DNA from: Eubacteriales bacterium
Lineage (GTDB): Bacteria > Bacillota > Clostridia > Christensenellales > Aristaeellaceae
Direction: 5' to 3'
Length of the DNA stretch: 40,198 nt
NCBI GenBank assembly: GCA_028701335.1
Contig: JAQVQY010000008.1
Coordinates: 1-40,198, forward strand
Part shown: piece after piece, positions 32,750 to 39,977 of the stretch
Position numbering within the stretch: the first letter of the stretch is position 1
Layout of the letters: each line of letters opens with the position of its first letter
Notes under the pieces: model-generated
Databases searched by the model: none
Told to the model about the DNA's origin: nothing
Seen by the model: only the letters and a program-made list of their open reading frames with translations
Made by a program: the position numbers and the translations under genes

Positions 32750-33985
32750 TTACGGAACTGGAGAAGCGCTTGCCATAGGCGCAGATGAGTCCATCCGTTT
32801 GGGCAATATACGGGCGCTGGCAATAAAAATCAGGATCGTCAGCACACCGGAAACGGCGAACCACCGGTTCACGCCAATAACATCGGCAAAGGCGCCGGAG
32901 AGTATCAGCCCCATGGGCATCGCGATCAGCTCTATGCTGGAAGTAAGCGAAAGCACCCTTCCCAGGTAATCGTGCGCAATGCGGGTCTGGTAAATGGCTG
33001 TTTGCACGCCGTGATAGAAGGGGCTGGCCATCCCCATGATAAGGGACAGGCCGATAAAAACCGGAAGCCCTGAAGCGGGAAGGAGGCCGGTCATCAACAC
33101 ACAGGCTCCATACGCGCCAATTGAAAGGATAATGGCGTTCACCTGCTTGATTTTGCCGCCTATAACCCCCAATAGGAAGGAGCCCGCCAGCATCCCCAGG
33201 GAGAAAACGACCTCAACGGTTCCGCTTTCCGCGATGCCGCCGCCAAACCAGGTCATCGTAATCAGTGGATACAGCGTGCCAATGGGAAAGTAAATGAACG
33301 CATAGAGGCTGCTGATAACCAGAAGCGCCCACAGGCCCGGCTCCCTTCTTAAAACCCGGAATCCTTCTTTCGCTTCCCGGAGCACCGGCAAGCGGCCGGA
33401 CGGCTTTCCCTTTCCCCTGTCCGGGATTTTCACAAAGGTTAATACCACAACGGCCAGCAGCGCCCCTGCCACATCCAATAGAACAATGACATTCAAATCC
33501 CAAATGGTGAACAGCAGCGCGGCAAGCGCCGGGCTGACAACCAGGGACAGCGACTCGAAACTATGCGCGAAACCGGCATACCGCGTCAGCTGGTCCCTGG
33601 GCACGATCGTGGGCGTGACCGCTTTAAGCGCGGGAGAGTGGAAAGCTGCGCCAATGGAACGGAAGAACAGCACCACAAAAATCAGCCAGATGGGAATTTC
33701 CCCAAATATTCCGATGATAACAAGCACCATGCCAGCCAGCGCAATCCCTGCGTCCGAGAGGATCATGACAGTTTTATGTTTGTAACGGTCGATGTAGACA
33801 CCGATAAACAGGCCCAATACCACCTGGGGGAGGAATCCGATAAGCGTGGCCAGGGAAAGGAGCGCAGCGGATCCGGTTTTTTGCGTGATATACCAGACAA
33901 TCGCGATCTGGAGGACGGAACTGGTCAAAACGGAAACAGCCTGGCCCGACCAGATGGCGATAAAGGTGTGCCGCCAGTTTCGCAT
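32750..33985 (-). CDS. MFS transporter (macrolide-efflux/DHA3-like)
   Basis: This 411-residue major facilitator has about 12 transmembrane segments. The N-terminal RNWRHTFIAIWSGQAVSVLTSS and FIGVYIDRYKHKTVMILSD (motif A) plus FFRSIGAAFHSPALKAVTPTI are typical of the DHA3 drug exporters (MefA-like, EntS-like). The substrate is unknown and a resistance role is not proved. GTG at 33991 and ATG at 33985 are both possible starts; the ATG has better spacing from the AAGGGGGG site. The stop lies about 70 bases before the promoter of the next minus operon. Confidence 0.87.
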   Translation of the reverse strand: MRNWRHTFIAIWSGQAVSVLTSSVLQIAIVWYITQKTGSAALLSLATLIGFLPQVVLGLFIGVYIDRYKHKTVMILSDAGIALAGMVLVIIGIFGEIPIWLIFVVLFFRSIGAAFHSPALKAVTPTIVPRDQLTRYAGFAHSFESLSLVVSPALAALLFTIWDLNVIVLLDVAGALLAVVVLTFVKIPDRGKGKPSGRLPVLREAKEGFRVLRREPGLWALLVISSLYAFIYFPIGTLYPLITMTWFGGGIAESGTVEVVFSLGMLAGSFLLGVIGGKIKQVNAIILSIGAYGACVLMTGLLPASGLPVFIGLSLIMGMASPFYHGVQTAIYQTRIAHDYLGRVLSLTSSIELIAMPMGLILSGAFADVIGVNRWFAVSGVLTILIFIASARILPKRMDSSAPMASASPVP

Positions 33986-34038
33986 TTTCACAGCCCCCCT
34001 TCCTTGCTCGCATAGTTGATTTGCATGGATTCAACAGC

Positions 34039-34079
34039 ATAACCTCATATGTTATACCTGAAAAAACCGCTGGTTACAA
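34039..34079 (-). promoter_or_regulatory. Predicted MFS promoter with an overlapping palindrome
   Basis: On the minus strand TTGTAA (34074-34079) and TATAAC (34051-34056) are 17 bases apart. An ATAAC-7-GTTAT inverted repeat (34039-34055) covers the -10 and start point, a common position for a MarR/TetR-type operator. No regulator gene is adjacent. Confidence 0.5.
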
Positions 34080-34196
34080 CGCCACGGCCTGTCGGCAAAG
34101 CTCCAACCAAAAGGGCTGGGACTTATTGGGACAGTCCAAAGCCTTTATATGAAAATACTTGGAGGGAGAAAGCAAAACCACCGGAGGATGCTTGCG

Positions 34197-34679
34197 TTAA
34201 AGCAGGCGCACCTCAACGCCCCGTTCTTTGGCGTGGGCGATGGTGTCCTCCGTTCCGCCGGGCGCCCCGTCATACACCGCGATGACCAGCTGGGCATGGT
34301 CCACCATCCACTGGTCCCGCTTCTGGTAGACCCCCGGGCTGTAGGCGGGGCTTACGCTGATCACCTGATTGGCTTTTTCAGCGACATTGGCAAACCGCTT
34401 CTTCCAGGCCGCGCGCCAGCGGCGCTCACAGCCAGGATAGGGAAGCGCCGCGATGAGCTTCAGGCCGGGGTGCCGCTCCTTTAGTTTCAGGACGATTTCC
34501 CCGGCCCAGATGTCCACCCCCTGGGCCATGCCGGTGATGAAGGTGGTGAAGCCATCGGACAACGCCCTCTTGATTTCAGCCTCAAGGAGACGAAGAATCT
34601 CAGACTCTTCCCGCTTCAGCTTCTCCGGCCGGTGGCCGGTGAAACAACAGATGCCGGACCGGGCTTCAGGCTTTTCCAT
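34197..34679 (-). CDS. SLOG-domain protein (DUF1273/YpsA-like)
   Basis: The protein has 160 residues. ICCFTGHRPEKL at the N-terminus, FITGMAQGVDIWAGEIVLKL in the middle and AYDGAPGGTEDTIAHA-like VIAVYDGAPGG near the end are hallmarks of the DUF1273/YpsA branch of the SLOG superfamily, proposed to bind nucleotides or NAD-derived ligands. The role is uncertain: YpsA is linked to cell division in Bacilli, and other SLOG proteins act in defence or stress. The ATG at 34679 is used; GTG at 34682 overlaps it and is equally possible given the GGAGG 10-13 bases upstream. Confidence 0.8.
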   Translation of the reverse strand: MEKPEARSGICCFTGHRPEKLKREESEILRLLEAEIKRALSDGFTTFITGMAQGVDIWAGEIVLKLKERHPGLKLIAALPYPGCERRWRAAWKKRFANVAEKANQVISVSPAYSPGVYQKRDQWMVDHAQLVIAVYDGAPGGTEDTIAHAKERGVEVRLL

Positions 34680-34721
34680 CACAGGCTTTTTACCTCCGTA
34701 GTCACTAATACCGGACAACAT

Positions 34722-34931
34722 GTGGCCAGCTTTACAGAAATCTCAATACTATTCTCCGGTTAATGTCAGCCGCTTGTCACGGAGCGCGGCTTCCTGCGGT
34801 GTTGGAAACATCACCAACTGGCCTTCCGGCACCTGCCGGACGAAGGGCGGCGGCCGACGAAAAATGGCCGCCGATGATGCTCCAGCGGTCTCCGGGCAGA
34901 GAGAGGAGCTCTGTCATGCCCCTGACCGCTG
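34722..34931. other. Short intergenic stretch without a gene
   Basis: No gene, terminator or repeat is clear here. Frames on both strands that cross it (34720-35061 plus, 34777-35316 minus) look like shadows of the small minus-strand gene. Confidence 0.4.
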
Positions 34932-35333
34932 TCATGTTCGTGGGTTTCGCCAGCCATACGCGTCTTCGGAAGCGCGGACCACCAGCGGCTGGGGCGTGGG
35001 CTCCTCCAACTCCCTGATTACACGGCAATCGAACTGCACACTGGGACGGGCCAGGCGGTAAACAAGCGTGTCCCTCGCGGGCAAACCCATGTCTTTGGGC
35101 GCAACTACCCATATGGGTGCTGTGCTTTTCGTGCGGTTTGTGCTGTGCTTGACCGCCTTTTGTCCCCCGGTCCGCCTGATTGGAACAAAAGACGGCTGTT
35201 TTACATCCTTCATTTCCCCTGCGGATACGATGGCCTTGTGCAGGTCCAAAAGCATCGCGTCCCGGCTGATGCGGATATGCCGGAGATACCATCTCCCTGC
35301 GCCGCGGAAATGGCATATGAGCTCATTTGGCAT
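34932..35333 (-). CDS. Small protein resembling pRiA4b ORF-3/IS1096-type domain, possibly decayed
   Basis: The protein has 133 residues, with a good GGGGAGG site seven bases before the ATG. Residues ~10-37 (YLRHIRISRDAMLLDLHKAI) and ~88-118 (LVYRLARPSVQFDCRVIREL) resemble the start and the 'FDYGDxWxFxCRVLxEL' part of pRiA4b ORF-3-like proteins, recalled from memory. The middle is basic and unlike the family, and the C-terminus stops abruptly after VVRASEDAYG, so indels may have scrambled or truncated it. The function of the family is unknown. Confidence 0.45.
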   Translation of the reverse strand: MPNELICHFRGAGRWYLRHIRISRDAMLLDLHKAIVSAGEMKDVKQPSFVPIRRTGGQKAVKHSTNRTKSTAPIWVVAPKDMGLPARDTLVYRLARPSVQFDCRVIRELEEPTPQPLVVRASEDAYGWRNPRT

Positions 35334-35416
35334 CCTCCCCTGTAAGTTGACGTGGAATCCTTATTCCGGGGGCTTGTGACAGCCTATCACGCGTGGAATA
35401 AATCCGCCAATACCGC

Positions 35417-35445
35417 TTGACAAACTATATTGTGCGTCATATAGT
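35417..35445 (+). promoter_or_regulatory. padR promoter with overlapping palindromic operator
   Basis: Perfect TTGACA and TATAGT are 17 bases apart. The palindrome ACTATAT-8-ATATAGT (35424-35445) fills the spacer and -10. An ATAT-N8-ATAT layout resembles PadR-family operators (ATGT-N8-ACAT in the classic case), so autorepression is likely. Confidence 0.75.
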
Positions 35446-35467
35446 ATTGCCCAAAGGAGGTGATGGC

Positions 35468-35824
35468 ATGGACCCGCAGCTCAAACGGGGGCTGACCGAT
35501 GCCTGCGTGCTGGCGCTCTTAAGCCGGAGCGACTCCTATGGCTACAAGCTGGTGAAGGACGCGGCGGAACTAATGCCGCTCTCGGACTCCACCCTCTACC
35601 CGGTGCTGCGCCGGCTGGAGGAGGCCGGAGCGCTCGCCGTTTACAGCCAGGAGCACGCCGGGAGGCTGAGACGATATTACCGTATCACACCCCAGGGCCG
35701 CGCCCAGCTTGCCAGCTTCGCCCGGGAATGGGAGTCCCTGGGCAAGGTGTACGCCTTTATCCGGCAGATGGAAGAGGAAAACAGAAACCACCTAAACAAG
35801 GAGGCGGAACCCTATGAAACGTGA
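35468..35824 (+). CDS. PadR-family transcriptional regulator
   Basis: This 118-residue winged-helix repressor has LKRGLTDACVLALLSRSDSYGYKL, then DSTLYPVLRRLEEAGAL and RRYYRITPQGRAQL, the standard PadR order, with a short C-terminal dimerisation helix. I place the start at ATG 35468 behind AAAGGAGGTGA; the ORF-track start at 35417 is inside the promoter. It overlaps the next gene by 11 bases, the usual partnership in Bacillota where PadR controls a DUF1700/DUF4097 protein linked to envelope stress. Confidence 0.92.
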   Translation: MDPQLKRGLTDACVLALLSRSDSYGYKLVKDAAELMPLSDSTLYPVLRRLEEAGALAVYSQEHAGRLRRYYRITPQGRAQLASFAREWESLGKVYAFIRQMEEENRNHLNKEAEPYET

Positions 35825-36812
35825 GGAATACCTGAAAGATTTGAAGCTGAAACTGGAGCAGGATGACTTCGCTCAGGTGGAGGAGGCCATCACCTACTTT
35901 AACGACCTCCTGGAAGACCGTATGGCGGATGAAGGCATGGACGAGGACGCCGCCGTGGCCTCCATGGAACCGGTAGACAAGGTGGCAGCCCAATTGCGGG
36001 AAGGCCCGGAAAAAGGTCAGGCAGGCGCGGAGGCTGAATCCATCAGGCCCGGCGTACGCGAAATCACCGCCCGGGCGGATCAGGTCCGGAGCGTTTATGT
36101 GCGGGACCGAAACATGCGCCTTACCGTCATTGGGGAAGAACGGGAGGACATCCTGATACGCCACCCGGAGAGCGAAAAAGTACGCTACCAGTTCAGCCTT
36201 CAGGACGGCACCCTCTCCCTCATCCGGGAGCAGCTGCCCCTCACCTGGCAGCTGTTCACGCTGGACGGCCTTTCCCGGGAGATGTGGGAAGTTACCCTGC
36301 GCGTGCCCCGGGAGATGGCTGCGGGAATGGACCTGCGCACCTCAAACGCCAAACTCACCTTGGAAAACTTCAGCTGCTGGGGAGGCATTACAGCGGCCGC
36401 CAGCAACGCGGCGCTGAGCCTTGCCAATACACATGCCAAAAGCATGGCGCTGAAAACCAGCAACGGCACCCTGGCGCTAAGCGGTGTGTCCGCCCAGCTG
36501 GAAATAAAAGCCGCCACCAGCAACGCCCGGCTCCAGGCCAAGGGCGCCTCATCCCCCATCCTGAACCTCAAGACCAGCAACGCCTCCATTGCGGTGGAGG
36601 CAATCAAGAGCAATGACATCACCCTCACCACCTCCAACGGCGCCATCAAAGGCGAGCTTCCAGGCCAAATGGCGGACTGGTCCATTACATCCCGCACCAG
36701 CAACGGCAAAAACTCCCTGCCTCCCCTGACCACAGGCGGCGGCAAGCGCCTGTCCGCCCACACCAGCAACGCCGGCATCTCGCTTGGGTTCACGGGTGGC
36801 GCGGCGGAGTAG
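35814..36812 (+). CDS. DUF1700/DUF4097 protein with TSN-repeat beta-helix
   Basis: The protein has 332 residues. An N-terminal ~65-residue DUF1700-type helical segment (EEYLKDLKLKLEQ...ITYFNDLLED) is followed by a DUF4097 'putative adhesin' region (about 85-330). That region carries at least eight repeats of a TSNA/TSNG turn about 18-22 residues apart, as in a right-handed beta-helix. There is no signal peptide or membrane helix, so despite the family name it should be cytoplasmic or exported by other means. It is co-translated with the PadR regulator. Confidence 0.85.
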   Translation: MKREEYLKDLKLKLEQDDFAQVEEAITYFNDLLEDRMADEGMDEDAAVASMEPVDKVAAQLREGPEKGQAGAEAESIRPGVREITARADQVRSVYVRDRNMRLTVIGEEREDILIRHPESEKVRYQFSLQDGTLSLIREQLPLTWQLFTLDGLSREMWEVTLRVPREMAAGMDLRTSNAKLTLENFSCWGGITAAASNAALSLANTHAKSMALKTSNGTLALSGVSAQLEIKAATSNARLQAKGASSPILNLKTSNASIAVEAIKSNDITLTTSNGAIKGELPGQMADWSITSRTSNGKNSLPPLTTGGGKRLSAHTSNAGISLGFTGGAAE

Positions 36813-36850
36813 CCTGCTGCCAGCCCTGCCCATGTTCCCAATCGTTTTCA

Positions 36851-36880
36851 TTGACAAAGCCGATGTTTTACGCCTATAAT
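36851..36880 (+). promoter_or_regulatory. tRNA-Leu promoter
   Basis: Perfect TTGACA and TATAAT are 18 bases apart, with the -10 ending 16 bases before the mature tRNA. Confidence 0.85.
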
Positions 36881-36896
36881 ACGCCACACCATCCAT

Positions 36897-36982
36897 GCCG
36901 GTGTGGTGGAATGGCAGACGCGACGGACTCAAAATCCGTTGGTAGCGATACCGTGTCGGTTCAAGTCCGACCACCGGCACCA
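36897..36982 (+). tRNA. tRNA-Leu (anticodon CAA)
   Basis: The 7-bp acceptor GCCGGTG/CACCGGC, the anticodon arm ACGGA-CTCAAAA-TCCGT (anticodon CAA, reading UUG), a class II long variable arm (GGTAGCGATACC) and the T arm GTCGG-TTCAAGT-CCGAC are all present. The 3' CCA is encoded. Confidence 0.96.
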
Positions 36983-36985
36983 CGT

Positions 36986-37021
36986 CATCGCGGACTTCGC
37001 TTAGTTCGCGATGGCTTTTTC
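36986..37021 (+). terminator. Terminator of tRNA-Leu
   Basis: A CATCGCG/CGCGATG stem with a 14-base loop is followed by GCTTTTT, right after the CCA end. Confidence 0.8.
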
Positions 37022-37403
37022 AAAGTCGCCTCTCACACGCTCCGTTGCTCCTCCTTATCCGCCAAAACTCGCGGGCTTTGGCGGAGTGGGACGAGGCAGA
37101 CAATGTGGCCAGAGAATGAGGCAAGCGGAACACAGATATCCATTGGATGTAGCCTGTCGAAACAATCCTGCATTGGATGGAAAGATCTCCCATCAACCTT
37201 CGCCCGGCATGCTATCTCTGGGGTATGTATCCTGATAATCTTAGGAATTTGACTATCATTTCTTCTTGGTTTTCCAAGAATAAACAAATTTGAATACATC
37301 GGTTTGACTCCGTTTCATAAAAGCAACGAGTGAATGAGGCTGACTATGTGAGCTTTATCGAAAACCAGTTATGAAGTGTGTTTAACTTCCTAATACAAAA
37401 GCC
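37022..37403. other. Region between tRNA-Leu and the insertion sequence, no gene seen
   Basis: Only short frames without ribosome sites occur. A 9-bp TCCGCCAAA/TTTGGCGGA hairpin lies at about 37057-37084. The sequence turns A/T-rich towards the insertion sequence. It may be a remnant of earlier insertions behind the tRNA, but I see no attachment-site repeat of the tRNA end. Confidence 0.4.
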
Positions 37404-37407
37404 TGGA
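37404..37407. repeat. Target-site duplication TGGA (left)
   Basis: TGGA directly precedes the TGT end of the insertion sequence and recurs at 38873-38876. Confidence 0.65.
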
Positions 37408-37413
37408 TGTCCG

Positions 37414-37457
37414 GGTTCAAGACATAGTTAAGTAAAAAGGTTCAAGACATGGTTAAG
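37414..37457 (+). repeat. Left-end paired transposase-binding-like repeats
   Basis: GGTTCAAGACATAGTTAAG (37414-37432) and GGTTCAAGACATGGTTAAG (37439-37457) differ by one base and are 25 bases apart. They match the inverted pair at the right end. Confidence 0.8.
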
Positions 37458-37497
37458 TCCATCAGGGTAAAAAGTGGTCGAAAGCGAGGTGACCACA

Positions 37498-37908
37498 ATG
37501 CCATGGAAGGAGACCAGTGTCATGGACCAAAGAGCGGAATTCATCCGGGAGATGCTAAAGGGGGAACGGCCCTTCAAACACTTATGCCAGGCATATGGCA
37601 TTAGTGAGAACACTGGCTACAAGTGGAAGGAGCGCTTCACTCAGGAAGGGATCAAGGGTCTATCGGACAGGTCCCGGACGCCGCATCACTCGCCTGCAGG
37701 ATTACCTGAGAATACCGTGCTTGAGATCATACGCCTCAAGAACCAGTATCCCTGCTGGGGACCCAAGAAAATAAGGGTGCTCTATCAACGGGAGCATGGT
37801 CAGAAGGATTTGCCCTCTGAAAGCAGTTTCAAACGGGTTCTGGATAAGGCAGGAATGAAAAAAAACAAAAGGTCCGTTCTACCGTACCAATCAGTCCCAG
37901 CGCACTGA
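37498..37908 (+). CDS. IS481-like transposase, N-terminal part (zero frame)
   Basis: The protein has 136 residues. The ATG at 37498 follows GAGGTGA; the ORF-track GTG at 37474 has no such site. It holds a helix-turn-helix (AYGISENTGYKWKERF) and the IS481 N-terminal region (GIKGLSDRSRTPHHSP, NQYPCWGPKKIRVLY). It ends at a TGA shortly after ATGAAAAAAAACAAAAGG. That contains the heptamer A AAA AAC in phase at 37860-37866, where a -1 shift enters the integrase frame. Confidence 0.8.
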   Translation: MPWKETSVMDQRAEFIREMLKGERPFKHLCQAYGISENTGYKWKERFTQEGIKGLSDRSRTPHHSPAGLPENTVLEIIRLKNQYPCWGPKKIRVLYQREHGQKDLPSESSFKRVLDKAGMKKNKRSVLPYQSVPAH

Positions 37909-38666
37909 GGCAATACATCCAGGCCAAGGAAATCAATGATGTTTGGGCGCTGGATTTCAAGGGGTGGTGGCGTTCCTCAGGCGAGCTGTGCGAGCCGTTC
38001 ACTGTCAGGGACATGGAGAGCCGCTTCATGCTGGAAACCCGTCTCATGCGGAGCAAGAAAGTGGCAGCGGTCAAAGCGGTCATGCAGGAAGTGTTCTACA
38101 AGTATGGTCTTCCAAAGGTCATCCGCAGCGACAACGGAACGCCTTTCTGCGCCACCCACGGTACCTTGACGCTGACAAAACTCTCCGCCTGGTGGATGAG
38201 CCTGGGCATTCTCCCTGACCGGACAGACCCCGGTTCTCCGGGCCAGAACGGATCTTTGGAACGGGTGCATGCGGACATTGCGCGGGAAGTACAGGGGCTG
38301 GTGCAGGGCGGCATTGATGCAAACCAGGAGGCTTTGAATGTCTGGCGGGACGCATACAACCAAGTCAGGCCTAACGAGGCATTGGGGATGCGGACCCCAG
38401 CGGAAATCTACCGGCCCTCCCCGCGAAAGTATACGGGTGATTATGATGAACTCGACTATCCACCAGGTTACCACCCTCGCAAGGTATTCCAAACAGGACT
38501 CATCTCCTACCGAAACACTCAAATCATGATAACAACTGCTCTGAGCGGCTACATGGTTGGATTGCGTGAAACACAAAGCGAGCTGCTGGAACTCTACTTC
38601 GGGGAGTTTATGTTGGGTTTTGTTGATCCGCGGGGGGCTTGCTTCATACCGCTGGAGAAACTATGA
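37866..38666 (+). CDS. IS481-like transposase, integrase-core part (-1 frame)
   Basis: Reading in the -1 frame from codon CAA at 37866 restores a normal IS481 transposase: VWALDFKGWW (first Asp), VIRSDNGTPF (second Asp) and NGSLERVHADIARE (Glu), the DDE triad. The joined product would be about 389 residues. There is no good start codon or ribosome site of its own before the first Asp; the ORF-track Met at 38013 lies after it and would give an inactive protein. So this part is made by frameshift, or the gene is broken by a one-base change. Confidence 0.75.
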   Translation, partial: QKVRSTVPISPSALRQYIQAKEINDVWALDFKGWWRSSGELCEPFTVRDMESRFMLETRLMRSKKVAAVKAVMQEVFYKYGLPKVIRSDNGTPFCATHGTLTLTKLSAWWMSLGILPDRTDPGSPGQNGSLERVHADIAREVQGLVQGGIDANQEALNVWRDAYNQVRPNEALGMRTPAEIYRPSPRKYTGDYDELDYPPGYHPRKVFQTGLISYRNTQIMITTALSGYMVGLRETQSELLELYFGEFMLGFVDPRGACFIPLEKL

Positions 38667-38728
38667 TGGTTCAGGCCAGTTTTGGTTCAGTGATGTTTGC
38701 TCGGCGCAGCCAGTTGTTGCCTGGAGTG

Positions 38729-38809
38729 GCTTAGCCCGTCTGCCAGAGGGGAGGCTACGCCTCCCCTACCCCCGGAGTAACCCGCAGTTACTCCCCCACA
38801 AGGCTAAGC
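38729..38809 (+). other. Predicted three-way-junction structure in the IS 3' segment
   Basis: An outer stem GCTTAGCC (38729-38736)/GGCTAAGC (38802-38809) encloses two perfect 8-bp hairpins: GGGGAGGC-TAC-GCCTCCCC (38748-38766) and GGAGTAAC-CCGCA-GTTACTCC (38774-38794). It lies between the transposase stop and the right-end repeats, where nothing is coded. Confidence 0.65.
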
Positions 38810-38823
38810 TTTCGATCTCAGGA

Positions 38824-38866
38824 TTGAACCATGTCCTGACCCTAAATGCTTAACCATGTCCTGATT
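38824..38866 (-). repeat. Right-end paired transposase-binding-like repeats
   Basis: On the minus strand AATCAGGACATGGTTAAG (38849-38866) and GGTCAGGACATGGTTCAA (38824-38841) are spaced 25 bases, mirroring the left end. Confidence 0.75.
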
Positions 38867-38872
38867 TGTACA

Positions 38873-38876
38873 TGGA
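38873..38876. repeat. Target-site duplication TGGA (right)
   Basis: TGGA directly follows the ACA end of the insertion sequence and matches 37404-37407. Confidence 0.65.
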
Positions 38877-39281
38877 ATTTCCGCTTTCCGAAAATAACGT
38901 ACTGCATATGACACTGTCCAACATAAGATGCTTATGACTACTATCTTGGGATTGATAATGCTTGCGCTACGCAAAAACCCTATTGAATTTCCCACATCAT
39001 CTTGCGGTGAACAATACTCAGCCGGCAACTGTTGCCAATGCCCTCCCATGCGGTTGGTCATAACGCTTTTCCGCTAAAATCTGCAGGCCATCGCGGCACG
39101 GGACTGGAATAAAATAATAACGACACAACATACGCCAAAAAACCGGGGCAAGCGCTCCCCCGCTTGCTCCGGCCAAATCATTCCCGTCAGCGGTTCCTAA
39201 AGAACTGCCCTTCGCCTTCAGCAGATCAACGGTACACAGACCAACCAGCTAAAACCCAAGCCACCGCCACGCTTCGCCCGG
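38877..39281. other. Region between the insertion sequence and the phosphodiesterase gene
   Basis: No gene is supportable in these 405 bases. The minus frame 38804-39061 overlaps the IS end and has no ribosome site. The only clear element is the minus-facing terminator at 39137-39172. Confidence 0.5.
39137..39172 (-). terminator. Minus-strand terminator without an obvious gene
   Basis: A CCGGGGCAAGCG/CGCTTGCTCCGG stem (one wobble pair) is followed on the minus strand by TTTTTT. No minus-strand gene that it could serve is seen between it and the right end; it may be left from a lost gene. Confidence 0.7.
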
Positions 39282-39311
39282 TTGTTTAAACGCCTCATAA
39301 TGGCGTACAAT
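39282..39311 (+). promoter_or_regulatory. Possible promoter of the phosphodiesterase gene
   Basis: TTGTTT and TACAAT are 18 bases apart, ending 34 bases before the ATG at 39345. Confidence 0.5.
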
Positions 39312-39344
39312 ACGTGCGGAATCTTCGCGAAAGAAGGATTTGGG

Positions 39345-39977
39345 ATGCCAAAGACCCTGATCTGCGCCCACGCCGGCGCTGAGAATACCCAGCCCAACAC
39401 CCTGGAAAGCCTGGCACTGCTTTTCTCCTGCGGGGCGGACCTGGCGGAGGTGGACCTGCGGGCGGATGCCCACGGAGGGCTTATTCTCTGCCATGACAGG
39501 CCGAAGAAGGATGAGGAGCATCCCACCTTCACGGAAGCGCTGCGCTTGCTTAAGCAGACGCCAAACGCGCGCCTGAACCTGGATGTGAAGGAGCCAGGGG
39601 TGATTTTTCCGGCCTGGGAGGCGGCCCAAAAGCGGGGCCTTGAAGGCCGGATCATCTTCACCGGGGATGTGAGCCAGGAGGAGGCGGATGAAGCCCAAAA
39701 GGCGGGGCTGCCGCTGTGGATCAACCAATACCGCCTGCCCGTGAGCCAATGGCGCCGGGCCCACCTCACCGCCCGGGAGCGGGGCTTTGCCATGCTCAAC
39801 ATCGACTGGCGCGGACTGAATGAGGAGATGCTTGAGGATGACCCGGCCCGCCTGTCGGTGTGGACGGTGGATGAGGAGGAGAAACTCAGGGAGCTGCTGG
39901 CCCTTGGCGTGGGCAGCATCACCACCCGGGAGCCGGCCCTGGCGTTAAGGCTCCGCCGGGAAATCCAGGGCGAATAA
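39345..39977 (+). CDS. Glycerophosphodiester phosphodiesterase family protein
   Basis: This 210-residue TIM-barrel enzyme of the GDPD family hydrolyses glycerophosphodiesters to glycerol-3-phosphate and an alcohol. The motifs are CAHAGAENTQPNTLES (here His-Ala-Gly, with Ala in place of the usual Arg of the His-Arg-Gly motif), AEVDLRADAHGGLILCHD and the barrel end SVWTVDEEEKLREL. There is no signal peptide, so it is cytoplasmic. I chose the ATG at 39345 with AAGAAGGA upstream; the ORF-track start at 39282 overlaps the promoter. Confidence 0.85.
   Translation: MPKTLICAHAGAENTQPNTLESLALLFSCGADLAEVDLRADAHGGLILCHDRPKKDEEHPTFTEALRLLKQTPNARLNLDVKEPGVIFPAWEAAQKRGLEGRIIFTGDVSQEEADEAQKAGLPLWINQYRLPVSQWRRAHLTARERGFAMLNIDWRGLNEEMLEDDPARLSVWTVDEEEKLRELLALGVGSITTREPALALRLRREIQGE

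Larger units (their letters stand above)
37408..38872 (+). mobile_element. IS481-like insertion sequence, complete
   Basis: This 1465-bp element starts TGT and ends ACA, and is flanked by TGGA on both sides. Each end carries two copies of a GGTTCARGACATRGTTAAG-like repeat exactly 25 bases apart, inverted between ends. Inside are the transposase in two frames and a non-coding, highly folded 3' segment. TGT...ACA ends and an integrase-type DDE transposase fit the IS481 family. All catalytic residues are present, so it may still be mobile if the frameshift is programmed. Confidence 0.85.

Noticed and set aside
36897-37407. tRNA-Leu as integration site of the neighbouring element
   Set aside because: The element is an IS with its own TGGA duplication about 420 bases away; no repeat of the tRNA 3' end was seen.
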